This document shows positions 7,984 to 15,189 of a DNA stretch of 35,732 nt, in pieces. Origin of the DNA: an uncultured Pseudoflavonifractor sp. (GTDB lineage Bacteria > Bacillota > Clostridia > Oscillospirales > Oscillospiraceae); the NCBI GenBank assembly GCA_947577065.1, contig CANPTT010000022.1, forward strand, positions 1-35,732. The letters are read 5' to 3'. Both the position numbers and the translations under genes were made by a program. The notes under the pieces are model-generated. The model saw only the letters and a program-made list of their open reading frames with translations. It searched no databases and had not been told where the DNA came from. Numbering within the stretch: the stretch's first letter is position 1; each line of letters opens with the position of its first letter.

Positions 7984-8757
7984 ATGTCCTTTGATCGTCT
8001 GCAAAGCCTTATCAAAACCACCAAATGTCCCCTCGCTGTGGAACTGGCTCCTACCGGGGAAGAAAGCGCGGAGGTCTTTCTTCCTTTCGCTTTATCTCTA
8101 ACGGACGCCCTCCGGGGCACAGCCCCCGCCCTACGGTTGCCCCTGGGGGAATATGTCCGCCTGGGCTGGCAAGGAGTAAAGGCTCTGGAAGAGCTGTTGG
8201 CCCATGCCCGGGAGGCTGGAGTATTCACTATTCTGGACGCCTCCCCCGGCCGACTCCCCCCCTTCTCCCTGAACTCCGACTGTCTCATTGTCAGCGGCTA
8301 TCTGGGCTCCGATACCTTAGCCCCCATGCTGGAGGCGGCTAGGGGGGAGGACAAGTGTCTGTTTGTTCTGGCCCACTCCGCCGATCCCAGCGCCGGAGAG
8401 CTCCAGGAGTTGGTGGCGGGGGACCGGCTGGTCTACCAAGTGGTAGGGGACCTGGCTCAGCGGCTGGGAAAGAATGACCTGGGCCGGCTTGGGTACAGCC
8501 GGATGGGTATCGTAGCGGAGGGGGTATATCCCTCCGATCTGCGAGCCCTTCGGAAGCGGTGGGAGCAGAGCTTTCTGTTGGTCTCCGGCCCCGTCGGAGA
8601 TGTGCGCTTCGCCTTTGACCAGTATGGGCGCGGGGCCATCGTCACCACGGTGGAGCCCCTTCTGGCCGCCCGGGAGCGTGGGGGGGATCCCTCCGCCGCC
8701 AAGGAGCGCTGCCAGGCTCTGCGGGACGAGCTGAAGCAGTATGTCACCATTCTTTGA
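7984..8757 (+). CDS. Orotidine-5'-phosphate decarboxylase-like protein lacking catalytic residues (pseudo-PyrF)
   Basis: 257 aa with the framework of the long-type OMP decarboxylase (PyrF): MSFDRLQSLI at the start, YLGSDTLAPM, FVLAHSADPSAGELQEL, LGYSRMGIVAEGVYPSDLRALRK. The catalytic D-x-K-x-x-D loop (family form DIKRGDI) reads DASPGR, so Lys and the second Asp are lost and the following helix appears shortened. The early LDTS-type Asp motif is VELAPTG. The phosphate-gripping PGYGAQGG is VSGPVGDVR, and the final phosphate Arg (NSSRG) is TTVEP. Decarboxylation of OMP therefore seems impossible. The frame is open, with AAAGGAGGG before ATG 7984, and codon use matches its neighbours. It belongs to the same transcription unit as the PyrC-like protein. 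Confidence 0.82.
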   Translation: MSFDRLQSLIKTTKCPLAVELAPTGEESAEVFLPFALSLTDALRGTAPALRLPLGEYVRLGWQGVKALEELLAHAREAGVFTILDASPGRLPPFSLNSDCLIVSGYLGSDTLAPMLEAARGEDKCLFVLAHSADPSAGELQELVAGDRLVYQVVGDLAQRLGKNDLGRLGYSRMGIVAEGVYPSDLRALRKRWEQSFLLVSGPVGDVRFAFDQYGRGAIVTTVEPLLAARERGGDPSAAKERCQALRDELKQYVTIL

Positions 8758-8849
8758 GGAGACCGCGCTGCGATATGCCCCTTTTGCAGGGGTGAGCCGC
8801 TCCCCGGCGGATCGTACCTCACCGTGAAAAGAGGGAAAGAGCTTTGTCG

Positions 8850-9980
8850 ATGACCCGAATCTACCTCATCCGCCACGCCCAGTCTGAGGGTAACCTGTAC
8901 CGCCGGGCCCTGGGCTGGTATGACGGGCGTGTGACCGCCCTGGGCTGGAAGCAGATCGCCGCCTTGGAGGCCCGGTTTCGGGATATCTCCATCAACGCCG
9001 TCTACGCCAGCGACCTTAGCCGCGCCAAGGAGACCGCCCAGGCCGTCACCGTTCCTAAGGGCCTGGAACTTCACTCCCAACCCGCTTTTCGGGAGATCCA
9101 CCTGGGGGAACTGACCAACATCCCCTATGGGGAACTCATTTACCATCACCCCGCCCTATACGACGCCTTCTTCTCCTACTCCCCCCAATGGGCTCCAGAG
9201 GGGGGAGAGACCTTTCAGCAGGTGGCCCGGCGTGTCACTTCCGCTTTTTTCCAGGTGGCCGCCACCCACTCCGGGGAGACCGTCGCCATATTCTCCCACG
9301 CCATGGCCATCCACTGCCTTCAGTCCGCTCTCCGGGGCAAGCACCCCGGTCTTGTCACCGATCTGCCGCTGGGGGAAAACACTTCCGTATCCTGCTATGA
9401 GGTCCGGGGAAGCAGATTTCGCATCTTGTTTGAAAATGACGCCTCCCATCTGACGGCTGAACTCACCTCCGCAAGACTGCGGGAAGGCCGGGGCACGCCG
9501 CCGCTGGTTTGGTTCCGTCCCATGGACCTGCACCGCAGGGAGGAGGCTCAGTTTTACTGCTCCGCCCGGCAGGACGCCTGGCAGACCCTGCACGGATCCC
9601 TCCGGGGCTTTGACGGACATGGCTTTCTCTCCGAGGCCCGGGAGCAGCTCCAATGGGATCCACGGGCTCTTCAGCAGGTCATGCTCCGGGGACGGACCGT
9701 TGGACTGCTGCAGTTGGCTACCCTTCAGGATGTGCGGGATGGGGCGGGATACATCCCCTTTTTCTATCTCCGCCCCGATTACCGCCGCCAGGGGATCGGG
9801 ATCCAGCTTCTGGGACAGGCTGTCAGTGTATACCGGCCTATGGGCCGCAAGTTCCTGCGGCTTCTCTGTGACCCTGCCAATATTCCCGCCCAGAGCTTTT
9901 ACCGCCGCTACGGATTTGTAAAGGCCGGACAGGCACCGGGGGCTTTGGGACCTTTGGACCTGCTGGAAATGCCCTTGTAA
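8850..9980 (+). CDS. Histidine phosphatase-GNAT acetyltransferase fusion
   Basis: 376 aa with two domains. Residues 1-190 are a histidine phosphatase (phosphoglycerate-mutase superfamily): IRHAQSEGN with the phospho-acceptor His, SDLSRAKETAQ, and the second catalytic His in FSHAMA. Residues about 220-376 are a GNAT acetyltransferase, with the acetyl-CoA loop RPDYRRQGIGIQLL and a typical C-terminal NIPAQSFYRRYGFVKAG. I chose ATG 8850 because GAGGGAAAGAG lies about nine bases upstream. A TTG two codons earlier is also possible. It follows the PyrF-like gene by 92 bases with no clear terminator. Substrates of both halves are unknown. One protein that dephosphorylates and acetylates related substrates is a guess. 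Confidence 0.85.
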   Translation: MTRIYLIRHAQSEGNLYRRALGWYDGRVTALGWKQIAALEARFRDISINAVYASDLSRAKETAQAVTVPKGLELHSQPAFREIHLGELTNIPYGELIYHHPALYDAFFSYSPQWAPEGGETFQQVARRVTSAFFQVAATHSGETVAIFSHAMAIHCLQSALRGKHPGLVTDLPLGENTSVSCYEVRGSRFRILFENDASHLTAELTSARLREGRGTPPLVWFRPMDLHRREEAQFYCSARQDAWQTLHGSLRGFDGHGFLSEAREQLQWDPRALQQVMLRGRTVGLLQLATLQDVRDGAGYIPFFYLRPDYRRQGIGIQLLGQAVSVYRPMGRKFLRLLCDPANIPAQSFYRRYGFVKAGQAPGALGPLDLLEMPL

Positions 9981-10041
9981 ATTCCCCATTTCCCGTTTCT
10001 TTGGCAAAAACAGAGATTTTATTTTTTCTTTCCCCCTACTC

Positions 10042-10070
10042 TTTACGAATTCCTTCGTGTCTTATATAAT
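10042..10070 (+). promoter_or_regulatory. Promoter for Na/phosphate cotransporter
   Basis: TTTACG (10042-10047), 17-base spacer, perfect TATAAT (10065-10070). Predicted initiation near 10077 gives a leader of about 60 bases and supports the TTG start at 10137. Confidence 0.75.
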
Positions 10071-10136
10071 AATAGTGTTCGCTTTTTGACCTATATGTTC
10101 GGTACTTCCGCATTTGAGAAGGGGGAGGACAAGCCC

Positions 10137-11942
10137 TTGAACGCTACCAATGTGATCTCCATGCTCGGCTCTATCGCACTGTTTCTGTTCGGTATGTCCA
10201 CCATGACCGACGGCTTGGCACAGCTCTCCAGCGGACGTTTGGAGGGGATCCTGGAACGTCTGACCAACAATGTGTTCAAAGGGATCCTGCTGGGAGCTCT
10301 GGTCACTGCTATCATCCACTCCTCCGCCACCACCACCGTTATGTGTGTGGGCTTTGTCAATGCCGGGGTCATGAAGCTGGAGCAGACTGTGGGCATTATC
10401 ATGGGCGCCAACATCGGGACCACCGTCACCGCCCAGATCCTTCGTCTTGCCAGTATCTCGGAAAACAGCAACCCCGTTTTGACCCTCCTCCAGCCCGCCA
10501 TCCTGGGGCCCGTGCTGGCTGTCATCGGCATTGTCCTCTATATGTTTATCACCGGAGGGAATAAGAAGAGTATCGGTCAGGTCGCCATCGGCATGGGGCT
10601 TCTATTCATCGGGATGAACTCCATGACCTCCGCCGTGGCCCCCCTTCAGAACGAGCCCTGGCTTGCCGACCTGTTTACCGCCTTTACCAACCCCATTCTG
10701 GGCATGCTGGTAGGCGCTACTCTCACCGCTCTTTTGCAGAGCTCCACCGCCTTTACCGGCATTTTGCAGGCCCTGAGTACCACCGGCGTCGTCCGTTTCA
10801 ACATGGCGATCCCCCTTATTATGGGGCAAAATATCGGCACCACCCTCACCGCAGTCCTCTCCAGTGCCGGAGCCAATAAGAACGCCAAACGCACGGCACT
10901 CATTCACCTGTTTTTCAATGTGATCGGCTCGGTATTTTTCCTGATCCTCTTCTATGCCGGAAACGCCATCGTTCGCTTTTCCTTCTGGGAAAGCGTCATG
11001 GATATGGGGACCATCGCCAACTTCCACCTGGTGTTCAATCTGGCATGTACCACCCTGCTCCTCCCCTTTCACAAGCAGCTGGTCAAGCTGGTGGAAAAGC
11101 TGGTCCCCGGTGAGATCTCCGCTTTGGACGAGGTCTCCGTATTGGACGAACGGTTTCTCTCCACCCCTTCGGTGGCTTTGGAGCGTGCCCACGACGCCGT
11201 GATCCGCATGGGTGACCACGCCCTGAGCAACTATCGGCTGGCTGTGGAGCTTCTAAAGCACTATGATCCTAAAAAGTTGGAGCGACTCAATGAGACGGAA
11301 GCCGCCATCGACAAGATGGAAAACTCCCTGGACAATTACCTGGTCAAGCTCACCGACCACCCCCTGAGCCCCCAGGACAGCTCCCATGTCTCCGAGCTCC
11401 TTCACACCCTCAGCGATTTTGAGCGGATCGGCGACTACGCCGTCAATGTGGCCGAGTGTGCCTCCGCCCTTCATGACAAGGGGATCGTTTTCTCCCCCGA
11501 AGCCGTCAGAGAGCTTGACGCCCTTACCGGGGCGGTGGATGAGGCCATTGAAAAGGCGTTGAACTGCTACCGGGAGCGCTCTTATGATCTGTCCCTCCAG
11601 GTGGAACCGCTGGAGGAGGTGGTGGACCTGATGAAGGACGAGCTGCACTCGCGGCATGTGGAACGGATCAAGGCGGGCTCCTGCACCATTGAGCAAGGTT
11701 CCCAGTTCCTGGAGCTCCTCATCAATCTGGAGCGGATCTCCGACCACTGCTCCAACATTGCTATCGTTATCCTGCGGCAGACCTCCCCCAAGGACGATCT
11801 GGTCCGCACCGATACCCACGCTTATACCCATGAACTCCATCACGGTCACAACCCCCAGTTTGAGCAGATGTACGCCGAGAGCAAGGCCAAATATTTTGAT
11901 TCCTTGCAGATCGGGAGTTTGACCGCAGCTGAGAAGAATTAA
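10137..11942 (+). CDS. Na/Pi cotransporter family protein with PhoU-like domain
   Basis: 601-aa sodium-phosphate symporter of the NptA/YjbB type. The membrane half carries the two inverted Na-Pi repeats, each with its signature: GALVTAIIHSSATTTV near residue 55 and GATLTALLQSSTAFTG near 200, plus the repeated GxNIGTT motif (MGANIGTTVT, MGQNIGTTLT). Residues about 340-560 are a PhoU-like helical domain (ALERAHDAVIRMG; SDFERIGDYAVNVAE; LERISDHCSNIA). The start is inferred as TTG 10137, eight bases after GAAGGGGGAGG. The frame also opens at a TTG at 10086, but that lies only about nine bases after the predicted transcription start. It is a single-gene unit ending at a strong hairpin. Confidence 0.92.
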   Translation: MNATNVISMLGSIALFLFGMSTMTDGLAQLSSGRLEGILERLTNNVFKGILLGALVTAIIHSSATTTVMCVGFVNAGVMKLEQTVGIIMGANIGTTVTAQILRLASISENSNPVLTLLQPAILGPVLAVIGIVLYMFITGGNKKSIGQVAIGMGLLFIGMNSMTSAVAPLQNEPWLADLFTAFTNPILGMLVGATLTALLQSSTAFTGILQALSTTGVVRFNMAIPLIMGQNIGTTLTAVLSSAGANKNAKRTALIHLFFNVIGSVFFLILFYAGNAIVRFSFWESVMDMGTIANFHLVFNLACTTLLLPFHKQLVKLVEKLVPGEISALDEVSVLDERFLSTPSVALERAHDAVIRMGDHALSNYRLAVELLKHYDPKKLERLNETEAAIDKMENSLDNYLVKLTDHPLSPQDSSHVSELLHTLSDFERIGDYAVNVAECASALHDKGIVFSPEAVRELDALTGAVDEAIEKALNCYRERSYDLSLQVEPLEEVVDLMKDELHSRHVERIKAGSCTIEQGSQFLELLINLERISDHCSNIAIVILRQTSPKDDLVRTDTHAYTHELHHGHNPQFEQMYAESKAKYFDSLQIGSLTAAEKN

Positions 11943-11947
11943 ACCCA

Positions 11948-11988
11948 CACAACAAAGGGGACCCCCATTGGGGGTCCCCTTTGTTGTG
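11948..11988. terminator. Strong hairpin between convergent genes
   Basis: Perfect 19-bp stem (11948-11966 with 11970-11988) and a three-base loop, just after the cotransporter stop and before the convergent kinase gene. T-tracts are poor on both sides, but the position and stability favour termination. Confidence 0.75.
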
Positions 11989-12044
11989 CTGTCAAAAAAT
12001 AGTGGCCCGTGGGGGGAGGGGGCTTCTGTGGTCCGAAGGATCGT

Positions 12045-13280
12045 TTACCGCCTCAGCAGCGCCACCGCCACGTCGTTCACATTGGTTCCGGTAGGTCCAG
12101 TGATAATAAGGCCGTCCACCGCCTTCAGAGCGTGGTAGGCGTTGTTGTCCGCCAAAACCGCAAAGAGGTCCAGGCCCTTGGCCTTCAAGCTTTTCAGCGT
12201 AGTTCCATCAGCATACCCTCCCGCTGCGTCGGTGGGACCGTCGGTACCATCACTTCCCACCGAGAAAACCGCCGCACCGGAAAGCTCCTCAATGCCTTGA
12301 GCGGCCGCCAGGGCCAGCTCCTGGTTCCGTCCCCCCTTACCCTTTCCGGTCAGGTGGACCACCGTCTCCCCACCCGCAATAAAAGCAAGGCTTTTCTTCC
12401 CTTCCGCATGGGTCTTGAGGATCGCCGCCAGAAAGCTGCCCGCCTCCCTGGCCTCACAGCAAAGCCGGTCAGTAAGTAAAATGGGCTCATAGCCCAGCCT
12501 CTCACACTCCCTCGCCGCCGCCGTGCACAGCTCCCGAACCGATCCGGTGATAAGGGTCGTCACATTCTCCAGGTCTTTAGGGGTCTCCCGGTCCAGCAGC
12601 GCCCAGGTCTCGGGGGTAAGCTCCAGCTTGTACTTCTCCGCAATAGCCCTGGCCTCCCCGCAGGTAGAGCTGTCAGGGTAGGCAGGACCGCTGGCGATCA
12701 TGTCCAGGGGGTCTCCCAAAATATCACTTAAAACGATGGAGAACACCTTCGCGGGGGCACAGACCTGGGCAAAGCGCCCCCCCTTCACGGCAGAAAGCCG
12801 TTTGCGGATGGTGTTGATCTCCACAATATCAGCCCCACATGCCAAAAGCTGCCTCGTCACATCCTGGAGGACCTCACCCGGGATCAGGGGCTTTTCAAAA
12901 AGAGCGCTGCCGCCGCCGGAGAGGAGGAAGAGGACCGTATCGTTGGCAGAGAGATCCCTGACCAGGTCCAGGGCCGCCTGCGTCCCGGCAAAGGAGTTGT
13001 CGTCAGGCACAGGATGGCCCGCCTCCCGGCAATCAAAATTGGAAATGGGCCCCATCACATGCCCATATTTGGTGACCACCACACCCGTCTCAATCCGCTC
13101 CCCCATGCAGTCGTGGGCCGCCTTGGCCATCTGCCAGGCGGCCTTACCTGCCGCCACCAGCAGTACCCGACCGGAAAACTCCCGCCCCCGCAGGGCTCTG
13201 GACACCGCCTCATCCGGCTGCACCGCCTTGATAGAGGCCGAAACGATGTCGTTCGCGTCCTTTCTCATCTTTGCTTCCAT
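12045..13280 (-). CDS. Glycerate 2-kinase (MOFRL/DUF4147 family)
   Basis: 411-aa class II glycerate kinase, expected to phosphorylate D-glycerate to 2-phosphoglycerate. Visible family elements: VLLVAAGKAAWQMA near residue 40, LLSGGGSAL, NTIRKRLSAVKGGRFA and SDILGDPLDMIASGP. The C-terminal MOFRL region has AGGETVVHLTGKGKGGRNQE and SVGSDGTDGPTDAAGG. ATG 13280 follows GGGGAGGG with normal spacing. Longer in-frame extension to 13379 runs through the probable promoter. The same family includes enzymes once called hydroxypyruvate reductase (TtuD) in tartrate gene clusters. It is divergent from the larA operon, so glycerate is a plausible product of that pathway. Confidence 0.92.
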   Translation of the reverse strand: MEAKMRKDANDIVSASIKAVQPDEAVSRALRGREFSGRVLLVAAGKAAWQMAKAAHDCMGERIETGVVVTKYGHVMGPISNFDCREAGHPVPDDNSFAGTQAALDLVRDLSANDTVLFLLSGGGSALFEKPLIPGEVLQDVTRQLLACGADIVEINTIRKRLSAVKGGRFAQVCAPAKVFSIVLSDILGDPLDMIASGPAYPDSSTCGEARAIAEKYKLELTPETWALLDRETPKDLENVTTLITGSVRELCTAAARECERLGYEPILLTDRLCCEAREAGSFLAAILKTHAEGKKSLAFIAGGETVVHLTGKGKGGRNQELALAAAQGIEELSGAAVFSVGSDGTDGPTDAAGGYADGTTLKSLKAKGLDLFAVLADNNAYHALKAVDGLIITGPTGTNVNDVAVALLRR

Positions 13281-13302
13281 TCCATATCCCTCCCCGGTTC
13301 TA

Positions 13303-13331
13303 TTTATATGGTCTTCTCCCGTACAATTTAA
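13303..13331 (-). promoter_or_regulatory. Possible glycerate kinase promoter
   Basis: Minus strand: TTAAAT (13331-13326), 17-base spacer, TATAAA (13308-13303). The -35 is weak, so this is tentative. Confidence 0.4.
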
Positions 13332-13467
13332 CACTTCCGAAAAGGTTTGTAAACCATCTCCTCCTGAAGGGCCCGTCAAAATGTCGGGAACCTCTCCTCC
13401 GGAGAAAACCCTTTATTTTTGGCATTTTTCGACAAAACTCGGCCCCTATTCCTTGTGGAAAACGCCG

Positions 13468-13496
13468 TTGACAATCCTTTGCGCCAGGTGTATCAT
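13468..13496 (+). promoter_or_regulatory. Promoter of the larA-uxaA-gntP operon
   Basis: Consensus TTGACA (13468-13473), 17-base spacer, TATCAT (13491-13496). The -10 and the predicted start of transcription both lie inside the palindrome at 13489-13510, the geometry of a repressed promoter. Confidence 0.8.
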
Positions 13497-13510
13497 GTAT
13501 ACATGATACA
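13489..13510. promoter_or_regulatory. 22-bp perfect palindromic operator
   Basis: Perfect dyad with half TGTATCATGTA followed directly by its reverse complement. The TGTATACA core resembles operators of FadR-type GntR regulators. The regulator gene downstream (18063-18749) has GTATCAT over its own -10, which supports it as the binding protein. Confidence 0.8.
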
Positions 13511-13571
13511 AAGAACTTTGTGCATTTTTACAAATTCTATCTAAAATTATTTGGAATATGAGGTGGAAATT

Positions 13572-14849
13572 ATGAAAACTATCCCCATCCCCTACTACAC
13601 CTCCTCCCTGGATCTTCATATCGCAGAGGAAAACCTGGAGGCGGTCATTACTGCCAAGACCGAGGAGTATGATCCCGGCAGGTCCGAGAAGGAGCTGGTA
13701 GAAGAAGCACTGCGGAACCCCATTGGTACTCCCCGGCTCCGGGAGCTGGCCCAGGGCAAGAAAAAAGTAGTCCTGGTCACCAGCGACCATACCCGGGCAG
13801 TCCCCAGCAAGCTGACTCTCCCCATCCTTCTCAGAGAGATCCGGGAGGGCAATCCCAACGCCGATATCACCATCCTTATCGCCACCGGCCTCCACCGCCC
13901 CACCACCGAGGAGGAGCAGCGGCGAATGTTTGGTGACGAGATCGTGGACAACGAGAAGATCGCCATCAACAAGGCGTTTCAGGATGAGGATTTTGACTTT
14001 GTCTGTCCCCTCCCCTCCGGGGCAGAGCTGTGGGTCAACAAGCTGGCTTTGGACTGCGATCTGCTTATCACCGAAGGCTTCATCGAGCCCCACTTCTTCG
14101 CCGGCTTCTCCGGGGGCCGCAAGAGCATCCTGCCCGGCATCTGCAACGCTGCCACGGTGAATGAAAACCACTCCTACAAGGCCATCTCCAGCCCCTACTC
14201 CACCACCGGTGTTTTGGAGCACAATCCGATCCATGAGGATATGATCTACGCCGCCCGAAGGGTCAATGTCCAGTTCATTCTGAATGTGGCCCTCAACGGG
14301 GAAAAGAAGGTGGTGGCCGCCTTTGCCGGAGATCTGGAGCAGGCCCATGCCGAGGGCGTAAAGTTCGTCCGGGAACTGGCACAGTGCCCCAGCATCACCG
14401 GAGACATCGTCATCACCTCCAACGGCGGCTACCCCCTGGATCAGAACCTCTACCAGAGCCCCAAGGCAGTCGCTACCGCCGAGGCATGCTGCAGGGATGG
14501 GGGCGTTATCATTATGTGTGCCTCCTGCTTTGACGGCATGGGGGGAACCAACTTTGAAAAATTGATCGTCAAAGGCTCCGTGGACGAGATCGACGCATAC
14601 CTGTCCAAGATCCCCCCCAAGGAGACCATAGCGGAGCAATGGTGCGCCCAGATCTACTCCCGCATCCTCAAAAAGCACAAGGTCATTCTGGTGACCACCT
14701 ATCTGGACCACGCGTTGGTCCGCAAGGCCAACCTGATCCCCGCCTCCTCCCCTGACGAAGCGTTAGCTATGGCCTATGACATGATGGGCAAGGACGCCCG
14801 GGTGGTGGTCATCCCCGACGGTGTTTCTGTGTTGGCCGTCAAAGAATAA
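13572..14849 (+). CDS. larA: LarA-family nickel-pincer racemase/epimerase
   Basis: 425-aa homologue of lactate racemase. Counting from ATG 13572, the key residues fall at the same numbers I recall for Lactiplantibacillus plantarum LarA: Arg75 (SDHTR), His108 (ATGLHRP), His174 (EPHFFAGFSGG), Lys184 (GGRKSILPG, which carries the nickel-pincer nucleotide) and His200 (NENHSY). Catalytic machinery is therefore complete. LarA homologues act on various 2-hydroxy acids, including lactate, malate and gluconate. The neighbours here (dehydratase, gluconate-type permease) favour an aldonate or other 2-hydroxy acid rather than lactate. The cofactor genes larB, larC and larE are not in the window. Start is supported by GAGGTGG upstream. 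First gene of the operon. Confidence 0.9.
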   Translation: MKTIPIPYYTSSLDLHIAEENLEAVITAKTEEYDPGRSEKELVEEALRNPIGTPRLRELAQGKKKVVLVTSDHTRAVPSKLTLPILLREIREGNPNADITILIATGLHRPTTEEEQRRMFGDEIVDNEKIAINKAFQDEDFDFVCPLPSGAELWVNKLALDCDLLITEGFIEPHFFAGFSGGRKSILPGICNAATVNENHSYKAISSPYSTTGVLEHNPIHEDMIYAARRVNVQFILNVALNGEKKVVAAFAGDLEQAHAEGVKFVRELAQCPSITGDIVITSNGGYPLDQNLYQSPKAVATAEACCRDGGVIIMCASCFDGMGGTNFEKLIVKGSVDEIDAYLSKIPPKETIAEQWCAQIYSRILKKHKVILVTTYLDHALVRKANLIPASSPDEALAMAYDMMGKDARVVVIPDGVSVLAVKE

Positions 14850-14879
14850 TTGGGATATTTTGAACAAGGAGGAATGGAC

Positions 14880-15176
14880 ATGGAACTAAAGCTTGCTCTG
14901 AAAGTTGACGACCTGGACAATGTGGCAACCATCTTTGCCAACGGTATCACTGACGGCACGGAGGTGGAGGTCCGGGACAAGAAGGGCCGGTCCGAGACCA
15001 TCGCCGTCCATGGGGACGTGCCCTATGGGCACAAGATCGCCCTCCGTGACATTGCCAAGGGAGAGCCCATCATGAAGTACGGCGAGTCCATCGGAGCCGC
15101 CAGCCATGATATCAAAAAGGGTGATTACGTACATATCCACAACATGGACGCCATGCGCGGCCGCGGCGACCTGTGA
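14880..15176 (+). CDS. UxaA/SuyA-type dehydratase, small SAF-domain subunit
   Basis: 98-aa SAF domain corresponding to the N-terminal part of altronate dehydratase (UxaA) or to the alpha subunit of (R)-sulfolactate sulfo-lyase (SuyA). Visible elements: DDLDNVAT near residue 10, then DVPYGHKIALRDIAKGEPIMKYGE and the terminal KKGDYVHIHNM. The GHKIAL segment is conserved in the family. ATG 14880 has AAGGAGG seven bases upstream. ATG 14874 is too close to it. The large subunit starts 13 bases after this stop, so the two are co-translated partners. Sequence alone does not separate sugar-acid dehydration from sulfite elimination. Confidence 0.88.
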   Translation: MELKLALKVDDLDNVATIFANGITDGTEVEVRDKKGRSETIAVHGDVPYGHKIALRDIAKGEPIMKYGESIGAASHDIKKGDYVHIHNMDAMRGRGDL

Positions 15177-15189
15177 GGAGGAGAACAGC

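Noticed and set aside
6329-8757. Calling the PyrC- and PyrF-like genes pseudogenes.
   Set aside because: Frames, lengths, ribosome sites and codon use are intact. Only catalytic motifs are changed.
13345-13356. GGTTT-GT-AAACC as an operator for glycerate kinase.
   Set aside because: Arms are only five bases, no second copy is seen, and it lies upstream of a weak promoter. Not distinguishable from chance.
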